A stretch of DNA of 64,000 bases from Allomyces macrogynus ATCC 38327 (taxonomy: Eukaryota > Blastocladiomycota > Blastocladiomycetes > Blastocladiales > Blastocladiaceae), in the NCBI GenBank assembly GCA_000151295.1, contig GG745328.1:332381-396380 (forward strand). The letters are read 5' to 3'. Below the pieces are notes generated by a model that was not told where the DNA came from, did not search any database, and saw nothing but the letters and a program-made list of their open reading frames with translations. Positions within the stretch are counted from its first letter, which is position 1. Each line of letters opens with the position of its first letter. Shown piece after piece: positions 20,023-31,312 of the stretch. The translations under genes and the position numbers were made by a program.

Positions 20023-21496
20023 TTACGTATGCGTGACTGCCGACTTGCGCACCTTCCAGAACACGCCGGCAAGAATCAACCCGAGCGCGGCGAGCGGGAT
20101 CATCGAGTAGAATGCAATGTCGTAGACGTGCCACGGTTGGACCCCGGCCTCGCGCTGTGCCTTGATAACGGCCGTGAACCCAACACCACCCGCAACACCA
20201 CCCGCGGCCCACGCGGTCATCGCCACACCAAACAACGCGCCGATGCGCGCGGCCGAGAAGCAATCCGACAGGAGGCCGGGAATCAGGCCGAGCGCGGCGC
20301 CGTACGCGGCAGTGAGCGCAAAGAAGAAGACGAGGAACAGCTCAAACTGCTGGTTGTTGATCCCGATCAGGACGACGACGAGCGAAATCACGGTCAAGGC
20401 GATCGAGAAAATCATCATCAGGAGACGGCCAAATTTGTCGGACATCGCGCCAAACACCATGCGCCCGAGCACGTTGAACAGGCCGTTCACGCCCGTCACC
20501 CATGTTCCCGTCGCCTTGGGCTTGCCAAACGCCGTCTTGACCATATCCGAGACGCGCGAGATCGTAACGAGGCCAGGGATCACGGCCAGGAAGAAGATGC
20601 AGTAGACAAACGCAAAGTTGCGCGAGAGCAGGTCCTCGGCGAGCGTCGTGCCCAGCGGCGACGGACCGTTGCCCTTCTCGACGACGGGCGTGGCCGCGGT
20701 CTTATCCTCGTCATTCGGGGTCTCGGCGCGCGTCGGGACCGGCGCGACAGGCGGCGGGTACCGCAGGAGCATGGCCGACCCAAACGAAAGGACGAAGTAG
20801 ACGGCGCCGAGGATAAAGAACGTGTCGCGCGGGCCCTGCGCCGTGATGAGCGCGTCTTGCGTGAAGGAGGCGATCACGGACCCGGCACCAAACGCGGCCA
20901 CGCCGATAGACGAGGCGAGGCCGCGGATTTCAGGGAACCACTTGGTCAGGACTGTGGGAAGATGGGAAGGCGGGCGAACGGTTAGCATCCAATTCGAGAT
21001 GGCAGACGTGGAATCGCGACGCGACAAACGACAGAAACGTACCCGAGACGGGGCAAATGTAAACGAACCCAATTCCGAGCCCGCCGAGCACGCCATAGCC
21101 GAAATATAGCAGGCCGACCGACTTGATATGGCACGCGACGCCTGCCAGGATGTGCGCGAGGAAGAACATGACCGACCCAATCGCGACCATCTTTTTCGGC
21201 CCATGGCGCTCGAGCCAGGGGCCGCCGAGGAATGCCGCAACACCGAACCCGGCCACGGCAATGTAGAACGTTTCGGAAATGACTTCGGCCGTCGTCGACA
21301 TGAGCGCGGCAATGGGCGCGTTGTAGACGGACCACGCGTAGAGCGACCCAACGGCGAGCTGCACGAGCACGCCGGCGGGGAACAGCACCCAGCGTTGGAA
21401 CGGGATGCTGCCGATGAGGAACCGCTCGCGCTCGAGGTCGGCCTCAGTGCGCCGCGACGTCGTGTCGCCAAAGTGCCGCGCAAACCAGTTGGACAT
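20023..21496 (-). CDS. MFS transporter, oxalate/formate antiporter (OFA)-like, copy 1
   Basis: Two exons: 21496-21043 and 20951-20023, with a 91-nt intron (donor GTACGT, acceptor CCCACAG) in phase 1 after 'YICPVS'. The product is 460 residues. N-half: 'SIPFQRWVLFPAGVLVQLAV', 'GSLYAWSVYNAPIAAL', 'GGPWLERHGPKKMVAIGS', 'GGLGIGFVYICPVS'. The join gives 'VLTKWFPEIRGLASSIGVAA' and 'FGAGSVIASF'. A polar central loop (about residues 225-260) follows, then the C-half with 'TGTWVTGVNGLFNVLGRMVF', 'GAMSDKFGR' and 'TAWAAGGVAGGVGFTAVI'. The 12-helix plan, YAWSVY motif and KWFPE/RG..S motif fit the OFA/monocarboxylate branch. The substrate (oxalate, formate, other carboxylate) cannot be read from sequence. 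It is a close paralogue of the 23.7 kb gene, with the same orientation and intron. Confidence 0.9.
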
Positions 21497-22011
21497 GGCG
21501 ACCAGTTGCTTGCGTTGTTGGTTGTTTGGTCGAGGTTGGGGTTGGAGAGAGCAGCGAGCGCGAAAGTGGACGAGAAGAAGCCCGCTGGGAGAGGAGCGGG
21601 GTACTCGATCCTTATCAAGGGCACCGAGGCGAGCTGGGGCGACGCGCGGCCGGTCAAGTACGCGTAGTCGTGGGGTAACCTCAAGTCAAGTTGTTGCTCG
21701 AATCTGCACGCCTCTGCTTTGGACCCGTGGCGGCGTCGTTGGCCGCCGAAAAATCGAGGCCGCGTGCGCTGCTGCTGGTGCGACAAGCTGATCAAAGACG
21801 AATGCGGCGGGACGTAGAAATTTTGGAGGCGGTGAGCCGTAAGACCTTTTGTATAGGCCCGCCTCGACCACCGAATTCGAAAATGGGACCCATCACCGGC
21901 CTTTTGCAACAGGGGAGTAAACGAGCAGGACATTCAAAAGCAGGTCGAGAACACAAACTCGGTGCTGGCCGGAATGCGCCTAGCAATGGTGCAACTTCCA
22001 GTGGCGTTGGT

Positions 22012-22030
22012 GGATTGGAGGGGACACGCG
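22012..22030. promoter_or_regulatory. Conserved upstream block shared by transporters 1 and 2 (copy 1)
   Basis: GGATTGGAGGGGACACGCG lies about 520 bp upstream of transporter 1. Nearly the same 19 bases (25645-25663) lie about 500 bp upstream of transporter 2. A second shared block (GCTGGCCGGAA) is at 21964 and 25528. It is a candidate regulatory element, or simply residue of a recent duplication. Confidence 0.4.
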
Positions 22031-22659
22031 AATGACGAAGCGTCTCTGGCTTGTCTGGCGCGCGTGTCTTTCGACCAGTCGCGTGCGTGCCCACTCTTGA
22101 TCGTGAGGCGGACGTGCACGGCTCCGCCGAGTTTAGGCGCGTGGGTCCAAGTGGCGGCGCCGAAAGAGCAGGGAAAAGCCACCAGATCAGGGCAGGTGGT
22201 GCGCGCGTCGTGGAGGGACGAGCCGGAATGGTCGTCGTCGTTTGCGCCAAGCTGCGTGCGGAAGTTGTCGCGCCGCGAACGGCGCGCGCTGACAAGCATG
22301 GCAGCAACGCAACACACCCCTCGCGGTCACGTTTCAGCGAGCTTTGGAAGGGATGCCGGTTGCCGATATTCCAAACGCAACGAGGTGTTTCGACCAGCCC
22401 GATCATGTCTGCCGTGTGCGCGACGGCGGTACGTTGGGCACTGATTGACCGGCGCTGCCTGCGACGTCATCGACCGCTCGGTCCAAGGCGATCCATGCAG
22501 TTCTGGAAGTCGGGTTTGGGATGCAAAAGGCGCTCACTTTGGATCGTCAATGCTACCATCTTGCAACAGTGGAACGCGCTCTCTGTCCCTTTGCCGTTCC
22601 TGTCACCCACTCCATCCCGTGCTCGCAGCAGCTGTCATAATCATATCCGTCCACATACT

Positions 22660-23062
22660 CAAACGTCTGGGAACCGCTCAGCCTGCAGCGCGTCTCGGAC
22701 ACACGGGCCCAAGTGCCTCAGTCGGCGGCACATGGGCGGGATGGCAGCCATGACCAAGTCGAAAGTGCTGACAGCGGCACAATCAAACTGGCAATGAGGT
22801 ATCGGCACCGTCTCCCAAAGCAGCGCCGACTCCCAGTTAGCGCTGTCCTTGGCGCCATGGCTGGACACACGGTTGCTACGCGTCGAATTGCCCTTCCGAG
22901 TTGTGAGCAAACCATGTCTGCCGGGTATCCCAACTGTCTATGGCAGTCAACGACGCCACGTTTCGTTCGTGCTCGCGTAACGCGACGCTGATTGCAGGCA
23001 GGAAAAGCAGTGGAGATGCCACCGCAAAATGCATCAGTGCCGTCAGTCACCCAATGATTTGG
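22660..23062 (-). pseudogene. F-box-like/LRR family N-terminal fragment
   Basis: The minus strand gives 'LMHFAVASPLLFLPAISVAL' (matching 'SLLHFALASPMLFVPSVWTA' of the 17.4 kb gene). After a stop and a frame change it gives 'ALLWETVPIPHCQFDCAAVS' and 'FDLVMAAIPPMCRRLRHLG', matching 'ALRYWTTIAVPQRQLEHATI' and 'DLGVVPVPSACRRLMIVG'. The LRR region is absent. It is a decayed, 3'-truncated copy lying between the two MFS paralogues. Confidence 0.75.
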
Positions 23063-23593
23063 ACAAGAAAATGTTACCGGAGCGCTCCCCGCTCATTTGA
23101 GGTTTGTGCCTGCATGTAACAAAGTATAAATGAACAGACGTTGCGACACAACATGGTCTTGTTGATGTTTGGCCGGCGGCCCGGCTCATCACGCTCGATA
23201 GAATCAAGAAACTTCAAAGCACCAGCCATCATTCAACAGCCAGCCATCAGGCCGCGCCGAGCTTTGCCTCGAGATCACTCCTCGCGTGCGCTTGCATCCA
23301 CCTCGCCGCAGGCAACATTCCTCAAGCGTGCCTTCAGATCAAACGCGCGCCACTTCTTGCTTGCTCCAAGAGTCAGTAGCTTTTCGCTTCCGATTCGTTC
23401 AAGTCAAGTTGAGCAAAGAAACGAACATGTTCAGGCCATTTTCCGCAATCCTTTTCCCACATCGACAAGCACGATGGGATATGTATATAGACAAGTGGCT
23501 CCCCACCCAGCCAAAGAAAACGCGCGCGCCCCCAATGGGCGCGGGTGCCAGACCAGCAAGCAACAAAAACGGACAACCAAGTCAAGACTGAGC

Positions 23594-23615
23594 AAAAAAA
23601 AAAAAAAAAAAAAAA
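23594..23615. repeat. A22 homopolymer
   Basis: A run of 22 A on the plus strand (T on the coding strand of transporter 2), about 50 nt beyond that gene's stop. Its length is error-prone in any assembly. Confidence 0.9.
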
Positions 23616-23663
23616 TCACAATCGACGCGACCCAAACATCGGGTCGTCCCAAACTCCACCCCT

Positions 23664-25147
23664 CTACGTCCGCGCGACCGCCGTTCGCCGCACCTTCCAG
23701 AAAATGCCGGCCAGAATCAGACCGAGCGCCGCGAGCGGGATCATCGAGTAGAACGCGATATCGTAGACGTGCCACGGCTTGACGCCGGCCTCGCGCTGCG
23801 ACTTGATCACGGCCGTGAACGCGACGCCACCAGCGACACCGCCGGCGGCCCACGCCGTCATGGCCGTGCCGAACAATGCGCCGATACGTGCCGCCGAGAA
23901 GCAGTCCGAAAGCAGCCCAGGAATAAGGCCCAGCGCGGCGCCGAACGCCGAGGTCAGCGCAAAGAAGAAGACGAGGAACAGTTCAAACTGCTGGTTGTTG
24001 ATACTGATGAGCACGACGACGAGCGAAATAATCGTGAGCGTGATCGACACGAGCATCATCGGCATGCGGCCAAACTTGTCGGACAGCGCGCCAAAGACCA
24101 TGCGCCCAAGCACGTTAAAGATGCCGTTTACGCCCGTAACCCAGGTGCCCGTCGACTTGGGCTTGCCGAATGCCGTTTTGACCATGTCGGAGACGCGCGA
24201 AATCGTGACGAGACCGGGAATCACGGCGAGGAAAAAGATCACGTAGACGAAGGCAAAGTTGCGCGAGAGCAGGTCCTCGGCGAGCGTCGTGCCGAGAGGC
24301 GACGGCTCGTTGCCCTTCTCGACCGCGGGCGTCGCCTCGGTGTCGTTCTTGTCAATGTCATCCTGCGGCGAATCGACGCGCGTCATCACGGGCGCCACAG
24401 GCGGCGGGTACCGCAGGAGCATGGCCGAGCCGAACGAGAGGACAAAGTAGACGGCGCCGAGAATGAAGAAGGTGTTGCGCGGGCCGTGCGAGGTGATGAG
24501 CGCGTCTTGCGTGAAGGACGCAATGACGGCGCCAGCGCCGAACGCGGCGACGCCGACGGACGATGCGAGACCGCGGATTTCAGGGAACCACTTGGTGAGG
24601 ACTGTGAAAAGTGGGCATGGGAAGCACGGTTAGCTTCCGTTGCTGGGCACGCGATGCACCTCGGCCGAAGCGGGCAAAAGCGAGAGAGCGTACCAGACAC
24701 GGGGCAAATGTAGACAAACCCGATCCCGAGCCCGCCGAGCACACCATATCCAACATAGAGCAGCGCGACCGACTTGATATGGCACGCGACGCCCGCCAAC
24801 ATGTGCGCCAAGAAAAACATGACCGACCCAATCGAGACCATCCGCCTCGGCCCGTTGCGTTCGAGCCAGGGCCCGCCGAGGAACGCGGCGAGACCGAACC
24901 CGGCAATGGCAATGTAGAATGTGTAGGAGACGGTTTCGGCCGTCGACTCCAAGAGCGCGGCAATCGGCGCATTGTAGACGGACCACGCGTAGAGCGACCC
25001 GACGGCAAGCTGCACAATCACGCCGGCGGGGAACAGCACCCAGCGTTGGAACGGGATGCTGCCAATAAGGAACCGCTCGCGCTCGAGGTCGGCCTCCGTG
25101 CGCCGCGAGGTCGTGTCGCCGAAGTGACGCGCAAGCAAGTTGGACAT
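23664..25147 (-). CDS. MFS transporter, OFA-like, copy 2
   Basis: Two exons: 25147-24694 and 24601-23664, with a 92-nt intron (donor GTACGC, acceptor TTCACAG) at exactly the same place and phase as in copy 1. The product is 463 residues. The start at 25147 ('MSNLLARHFGDTTSRRTEAD') is chosen by match to copy 1. The two proteins are near-identical in the N-half and the C-half ('GTWVTGVNGIFNVLGRMVFG', 'TAWAAGGVAGGVAFTAVIKS'). Most differences fall in the central loop ('TPAVEKGNEPSPLGTT', more acidic here) and in the second helix pair. A tandem duplication that included upstream DNA explains the pair. Substrate unresolved. Confidence 0.9.
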
Positions 25148-25644
25148 CGTCGCGACAGGTTGGTTGCTTGATGGGTTCAAGGAGTTGTTGCGAGTCGTAG
25201 TACACCTTGGCGTTCCGAGGCGCGCGTCGTTGGTCGTAGAGAAGTCGGGGTCGGTACGCGTCGACAAACGCGCGTCCTGGTCTGCTAGTCGCGGCGGGAG
25301 CGAGAAGCAGGAGTCGGCGTCGTCGTCGAAGACTTGGTGGATTTAACTCGGCTCGTCGGCGGGGGCGGCGCGACCTTTAAAGCGGCCCGGGGCTGGGCGT
25401 CAAAATGTTCGAAAGGGACCCATATGGACATCGTCTACAAGCGGAGCGGCAACACTGGCAGGCAGCGGCGGCGACAGCCATCGGTGCGCGGACTCGGCAC
25501 GCGGCAAACGGGAAAGAGACTCTCGGCGCTGGCCGGAACGGACGTGTGGCGACGTTCATGGGGCCTCGGACGTCTCCATGCCGGGCGGCCCCAGGGCGTG
25601 GTGCGCGCACAATAGCGGCGAACCCGCACCGAGCGGCTTCGAGT

Positions 25645-25663
25645 GGGTTGGAGGGGACACGCG
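25645..25663. promoter_or_regulatory. Conserved upstream block shared by transporters 1 and 2 (copy 2)
   Basis: GGGTTGGAGGGGACACGCG, the counterpart of 22012-22030, about 500 bp upstream of transporter 2. Confidence 0.4.
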
Positions 25664-26679
25664 GCAAACAAGGCGACGCCTCGATTGGGGTCGCTTGCGG
25701 ATTATTTTGGACGTGTCGCGTGTCGGTTTTCATTGTTGAGGCAAGCCGGCGCTTTCGTCGCCTGGGTCCCGCGTGGCGAGCGTCGACGTGCGGGGAGGCC
25801 CACCAGACCTTGGAGCGTGAGCGTGAGGGTGGACGCGCGTAGGGACTAGCCGGAACAAGATCGTCGTCGCGTTGTCGTCGCGCTCATGGTCGATGTCGTG
25901 GGTGCGCGCAGTGACCGTGCGCGCAAGCGCTGGTACGTGTGTGCTTTTGCGATTTTCTCCTCGTGCCTTTGCGCTTCGCAACCATGCTTTCGTTGTCTTT
26001 GTCGAGCTCAACGTCGCGGCCAAAAGAGGGACAGAGTTTTCCCAGGCGCCCTGCGCTGGGCTGACGCGGCAGGGAACGAGCGCCAATGCAAAGCGCACCC
26101 ATTCGCATCGCACGCATCGCGCTTTGCTTTGGACCCGCCGGGTCAGCCGGTGCCCCACCATTCCGGTTTCTCCCCGATGCGCTCGCGTACACCTCCGTCC
26201 TTGGGTCGCTGGAGAGCCGACCTTTGTGTGGGAAAGGTCGTCGTCCGACGTCGAGGCGGGCGTGGTGGGGCCCAGCGTGGCGAACCGAGGCGTTACGCGT
26301 GCGACCATCGCCAATCGTAAAAATCGAGCACGTGGAAGGGCTTCATGCATCGAGACCCCTTCTCGTCGCGTTCCGCCTTCACCGCAGCAAAAATGGGGGC
26401 GACGCCACTAGGCGTGCCCCACGGATCAAGCCGGGAAACTGAGCTGAACGGAAGGGTCGCACTCGCGTCCAGCTCAAACAACACATCTCACAACGATCGG
26501 CACCGTCGACACACGAGATGAGGAAGAATGGTCATAGGCGAGTTTGAGCCTCTCCAAGGCTATACGGTTTCGGTGTGCAGGTGACAAAATGTGTCGACCA
26601 CGACATGATGCGCCACAGTCAACGCTCTTCACGGAAGGAGTACAACCGCTACTCCTCTCCATCAATCGCCAACACTCGA
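25664..26679. other. Intergenic, no supported gene
   Basis: This stretch lies upstream of transporter 2. It has several open frames on both strands but no domain-like sequence. Confidence 0.4.
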
Positions 26680-27000
26680 CACGCGTCGTGCCACACGCGT
26701 CATGCCAGCGGCGGATGGTGGCGGCCGCAGCTGGCTGCGCGCCTGCGCGTCGCGTTCTTCAATATGTATTTACGACGCGTCGTCGCTCCAGATGCCAGCG
26801 TCGATCTATCTGTTGATCGCTCCTGGAATACGAACAAAGGAGGGACCTGTCAGTAATAACCCAGCACTCGGCAACGGCCGCGCCGCTCCTCCTGCGTCCG
26901 GCGGCATTATTGGGCAGCGTGCGGGCAGCCACGCTCCTGTCGCGAACCATGCCGCGACCGTCATCAACCCAGCGGTTTGTCCCGTCCTCTCAAAACGCTC
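26680..27000 (-). pseudogene. Duplicate of the 3' end of the neighbouring WHxH-Ubl gene
   Basis: About 26870-26960 repeats, with substitutions, the last codons and first 3' UTR of the 27212-28570 gene (shared blocks around 'GTGGC(T/C)GCCCGC' and 'CTGAC(A/G)GG(G)TCCC'). A second shared stretch, GG(T/C)GGCGGCCGCAGC, occurs at 26717 and 27046. Only the tail is recognisable. Confidence 0.35.
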
Positions 27001-27166
27001 ACAATACCGGCGAAACTCGACACGCGTCGCACCAGACAGCAGACGGTGGCGGCCGCAGCGTCGCAGGACGCCGCCGCGCAACTAGGGCGAGCGTGAGCAG
27101 GGCTGCGCGCGCACCGGTGCTCCCGCTCTACGTGTGCTTTCGCAAGTCAGAGTCAGTCAATCTACC

Positions 27167-27172
27167 TTTATT
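27167..27172 (-). terminator. Polyadenylation signal AATAAA
   Basis: AATAAA on the minus strand, about 40 nt past the stop codon of the 27212-28570 gene. Confidence 0.6.
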
Positions 27173-27211
27173 GAACACAAATATTGCTCCAGGACAAAAC
27201 AAGGGACCCCG

Positions 27212-28570
27212 TCAGCAAAACCCGGTCGACGGCGCTCTTCCACCACCACCCGGCGGGATCGACCAGTGCGCGGGCGGCCACGTCGTCGCCGTCGTGAGCC
27301 CTAATGACGACGCGACCGGTCGCTGAAAAGCGAACCCCATTGCCGCCGTCGTCGCTGATTCCGGCCACATCCCCGTCGGTGCCCCGACCTGCCCCCCCTG
27401 CACGCGCGGCGGTGCCTCCCGCAACACGACCGTGGCCCCGCTCTCGATCCCACACTCGCTCAGCGTCCACTCCGGCCCATCAAGCTTCCACCCAAGGTAC
27501 GTGAGCCGCTGCGCTGCCAGCGGGACCACGCGCTCGCGGTATATCCCCCACATCAAGTCGCGCACCGTCGCGTTTGGGTCCATGACGAGGTCAAGCGCCG
27601 GCGTGCCGGGACTTGCTATGTGGATCCGGAGCTTGGCCGCTGACGGGCCGAATGGCCGGTCGCGGTCGCGCGGCGGCGACGTCGGAGTTGGCGGAAGCGA
27701 GACGGGACTCAGCGGGAGTGGCGGGTCGGCGTACGGCGCCCAAATGGCCGCGGGCGGGTCGGTCCCAAACTGCGCGCGGTACAGGTCGGCCGTGATGGCG
27801 AGTTCCGCAGTGCGGTCACGTAGAGTCGGGTCGTGGTGGGGGAAAAAGGGCAGGTGGGAACACATGCCCGCGTAGGCGCGGGTGTCGAGAACATGCGCGG
27901 CCCAGACGGCCCCGACCAAGGGGCTCGGCGCGAGGAGCGTGTCGTTGACGTCGCTCGCGAGGACCTTGAGGGCGATGAACCGGCGGTACTCGCGCACGGC
28001 GTGCGGGACCAGCGTGGGCGAGGGCAGCTCGGGTGGCGGGAACCGGTACAGGTGCGCGGCGAGCGGCACGAGGTCGAGGTAACGGTCAAGAAACTCGTGC
28101 GCTGTCGTCATGGCGGGGAGCACGTCGAGGGTGCGGTTCGGGCCCGGTGGTGGGAAGGGTGCGGGTGCTGCGATGGATGCAGAGGTTGGGTCGACGGCCC
28201 AGATATTGCCGATAGGTTCCTCGCCGAACCGCGCGCGGTACGTGGCGAGCGTGGCGGCACGGCGGTGTGCGCGGGATGCTGGGTCGAATGCGCCCGCCGG
28301 GTCGTGGTGGATGAAGAAGGGCAGTTTGGCGCACATGGCCGCGTAGGCCTTGGTGTCGAGAATGTGTGCGTGCCAGAACTGGTCGATGGCGGGCCTCGGC
28401 GAGAGGAGGAGCGCGTTGCTGTCGTGGTGTAGGACCTTGAGCGCGAGGAATCGCTGGTACTCACGCAACAGAAGGCCCGACGCGCCCGTGCGCACGGCAA
28501 TGCGGTCCAGGCCGAGGTCCGCGTCGAGAACGATGACAGCCGCGTCTTGGAGGGGTGGAGCGCTGGTCAT
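27212..28570 (-). CDS. WHxH-Ubl protein with two WHxH modules and a C-terminal ubiquitin-like domain
   Basis: 452 residues from the ATG at 28570, an intact single frame. Module 1 (about 35-125): 'LLLREYQRFLALKVLHHD', 'LLSPRPAIDQFWHAHILDTK', 'CAKLPFFIHHDPAGAFD', 'YRARFGEEPIGNIW'. Module 2 (about 190-280): 'AVREYRRFIALKVLASD', 'LLAPSPLVGAVWAAHVLDTR', 'SHLPFFPHHDP', 'YRAQFGTDPPAAIW', where the first His of WHxH is Ala. Residues 312-386 form a ubiquitin-like beta-grasp domain ('AKLRIHIASPG', 'LDLVMDPNATVRDLMWGIY', 'LTYLGWKLDGPEWTLSECGI', 'SGATVVLRE'). The Pro/Gly-rich tail has no GG end, so it is not a conjugatable ubiquitin. A TTTAAATAT box lies about 140 bp upstream. The module resembles plant GRDP/DUF1399. 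Role unknown; a ubiquitin-mimicking adaptor is conceivable. Confidence 0.85.
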   Translation of the reverse strand: MTSAPPLQDAAVIVLDADLGLDRIAVRTGASGLLLREYQRFLALKVLHHDSNALLLSPRPAIDQFWHAHILDTKAYAAMCAKLPFFIHHDPAGAFDPASRAHRRAATLATYRARFGEEPIGNIWAVDPTSASIAAPAPFPPPGPNRTLDVLPAMTTAHEFLDRYLDLVPLAAHLYRFPPPELPSPTLVPHAVREYRRFIALKVLASDVNDTLLAPSPLVGAVWAAHVLDTRAYAGMCSHLPFFPHHDPTLRDRTAELAITADLYRAQFGTDPPAAIWAPYADPPLPLSPVSLPPTPTSPPRDRDRPFGPSAAKLRIHIASPGTPALDLVMDPNATVRDLMWGIYRERVVPLAAQRLTYLGWKLDGPEWTLSECGIESGATVVLREAPPRVQGGQVGAPTGMWPESATTAAMGFAFQRPVASSLGLTTATTWPPAHWSIPPGGGGRAPSTGFC

Positions 28571-29404
28571 GGAGGCTATCACGGCGTTCCTGCGGTTTGG
28601 TCGATACGCGTGTCGTCGGCCAAGAGGTGGCGGTGGGGCCGATGCAGTGCAGCGAGTCGGAGCGGGGCGAGGTGGCGGTGGTGCGCTCAGTCCTGCGTGC
28701 CGGACATGGAGATTTAAATATCGTCGACGTTTTCGGCGTGGTTGGCTCATCCCTTGCGGTGCGCTGTACGCAACTTGAAGCTGGCCACGTCCCAACGCGA
28801 ACGTGCTTGGGCGGACTGCCTGTGCGCGGTGCCTTCGAGTCACTGGGTCCTCTGCCACGCAGCCCACGGCGGTCCGCGGCTGTCTGTCTCCACGCCATGG
28901 TCGGTCGGCCGCCGTCAGGGCGAGCTGCGCGGAGCGAATGCAGCAAGTTGTCGTGCGTCATGATCTTGTGGTACCAGCATTAGTACTGACCAGCTATCGA
29001 CGGTGTCGTGACGTCGATGGGTTGGCAACAGGCCACGTCCACGCAGCAGATAAATTGCGTGACGCGGACACGCACACTTTGTGGATCAGGACGCCTGTCG
29101 ACACGGCACCTGCTTCGAGAGCTACGAGAGCCTGAGAGAGCAGCGATCAGCCAGCGGCCCAGCAACTATGGCGAACCAGCGAGGCACCGACGAGCCGAAA
29201 TGTGAAATGTGATCAGGCCACATCACAGATGGAACCGTTTCTGCCTGACCTCGGTTATGTGGAACACTTGTCGGCCGTCTCCAATTTTTCTCGCTCGACC
29301 ATCCACCCGCGACCCTGTCACGACCCAGTCGCAAGTCGTAACCAGTAACCAAGCTCAAACGCGCCATTTCTTCTTCTCGCACATCAGCAAGACCTCTCGG
29401 CAGC

Positions 29405-30350
29405 ATGTCGCTACCAGCCGACAACACCACCAATGAAGGCGACCTGGCTGCACCTGTTCAAGAGACGGCACTGTTCCAGCGGCACGCCGTCTCCTCGCGC
29501 TCACCGATTGAGCGCTTGCCGACGATGGCTGCTGGGACGGGGAAGGCGCAACAGATCTCTTTGGTGAGTGACTCGAACGCACGTGACTTGCCTGTTGCAT
29601 GAAGTGAATGACGTCTCCTTGTTCTTCCTGATTTGCGTTGTTGGGCGAGCAGCCTGTCGACTTTCAGCACGAAGATCGCCAGCCAGCCTCCAACCATCAC
29701 GAGCACAAGTCAAGGCAAGATGTTTTTGCAGCCCAGGTTCTTTTTTCATCGTCGAATACCAAGCCTCGAACATTGCCATCATGCGCACCAATTGCGAGCA
29801 GCAACACGTTGGCGACAGTTGCAAATTTGCAGCATAGTCTTTCACCGTTGAGGCTTTGGCCCGGGTCCCAATTGAACGTCGTCTCTCTGAATTGCTCGAG
29901 GTCGTGTGTCAGGCCATTGTTTCCGCTCCAGAACCTGCACTGAACAGGGTGTCGTGCCATTTGACACTGCTCAACTTTGCGCTCTCGTCTGCTGCGTTAT
30001 TTGCCCCGGCTGTCCGCTTCTTTTTGGCTGGCCGCAATCCACGTTGCCGCTTCAACCTCTTGGACTCTCCGCTCTCAGTTCACGGTGATGCAGACACAGT
30101 GCAGTTCCAGCGGTATCGCGATTGGTGGGCTTCTGCGCCTGGCCACTACCTCCTCAGGTACCTCGACAGGCCAATTCATGACCGGGCACCTTCGACCGTG
30201 GCACCAGTTCTTCCATTTCGTGATGCAGACCGCAATTGTGTGCCATCTGACAGTGCTGGTTTTTTGGGTCATCCTCATGGAGCCACCGGACGCGACTGGG
30301 TTCTTGCTTGTCGAGCCCACAGTAATAGAGCCAATCGCTAAATCGCTAGC
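29405..30350 (+). pseudogene. F-box-like/LRR family, N-terminal fragments
   Basis: At 29405 a frame begins 'MSLPADNTTNEGDLAAPVQE' and reaches 'SSRSPIERLP', the family's N-terminal signature, then loses the match. From 29856 a second stretch reads 'RVPIERRLSELLEVVCQAIV', 'LTLLNFALSSAALFAPAVRF' and 'RDADRNCVPSDSAGF', matching residues 1-150 of the intact paralogues. The LRRs are missing. There may be two nested partial copies. A further weak LRR-like scrap ('STLRELHLVSRC') is at about 30760. Confidence 0.65.
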
Positions 30351-31312
30351 GGTGCAGTGACTGGTTCTTGGCGCCCACGATTGGCATCAACGACGAGTTG
30401 GTGCTGGGCTTGGCGGAGCAGTCGGTGGATTGCCAGTTTGTTCTGTGTGGAGGCCTGCTTGAGTGATGTTGTCAGATTATTTTTGTTGACGACATGGAAA
30501 ATCAACAAATACGCTTCCGGGCCGGAACGACTCGGTGACTGCGCAGGTGCAGCATCTCGAGCGTCGGTGAAGCGAAATGGTTCAAGGTCCACGGTTATGG
30601 TGGGCGAGCACCGCAAAGACCGCCTCGAGATCCCGCGCAAGCAAAAAGAGTCGTGGTGGGGAAGACGGTCAAGTGGTCAAACCCGATAATTGCGCTCCGC
30701 ATCGCGACCTCTCTGGCTTGCAACCGCATCCAAGCATATTATGCGGTACCATGCATCGTCGACCCTGCGTGAGCTGCATCTCGTCTCGCGCTGCCCGCAG
30801 AAGAGCATGTTGCTTGCCCAGCGGACGAGCGAGTTGCTCCCGCTCTCCTCGGTCGTCGAGCCACTCGCCGCTGCATTTCCGGCGGTCATGAATCGTTTTA
30901 TCAAATGACACAGTCATTTCGAGGGCTGGGTCTGAATGACTGGAGAGTGGAATGCCGGGCTTCAAATGTCGAGAGCACGCAACCGGCATCGAGGCGACGA
31001 CCCTTCGATTGAGGACACATTCGTGTGTGGGAACGAGCAGTGTCAGAAACTGCTAGTGGAAGCGGAATCGCACAGGACATGTGGAGTGGAGTGGCGTCTG
31101 CATCAACTATTCGACCAACACGCACAGGCAGGCTCTGCATGTTGCACATCACTTCGACATCTTGCAGCGGCAAGCAGCACCTTTGTAACTTGGCGCAACT
31201 TGCATCCATTCCAAGAATCGATTTGCACTAGGACTTCATTTCAACAAGCAGCACTTGGACGACCCACTTATAACGGTCCTGCAACATTGATTCGACTTTG
31301 CGCCGGCATACC
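30351..31312. other. Intergenic between F-box-like copies
   Basis: There is no gene here, only a possible LRR scrap near 30760. The stretch probably includes the promoter of the 31.3 kb gene. Confidence 0.4.
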
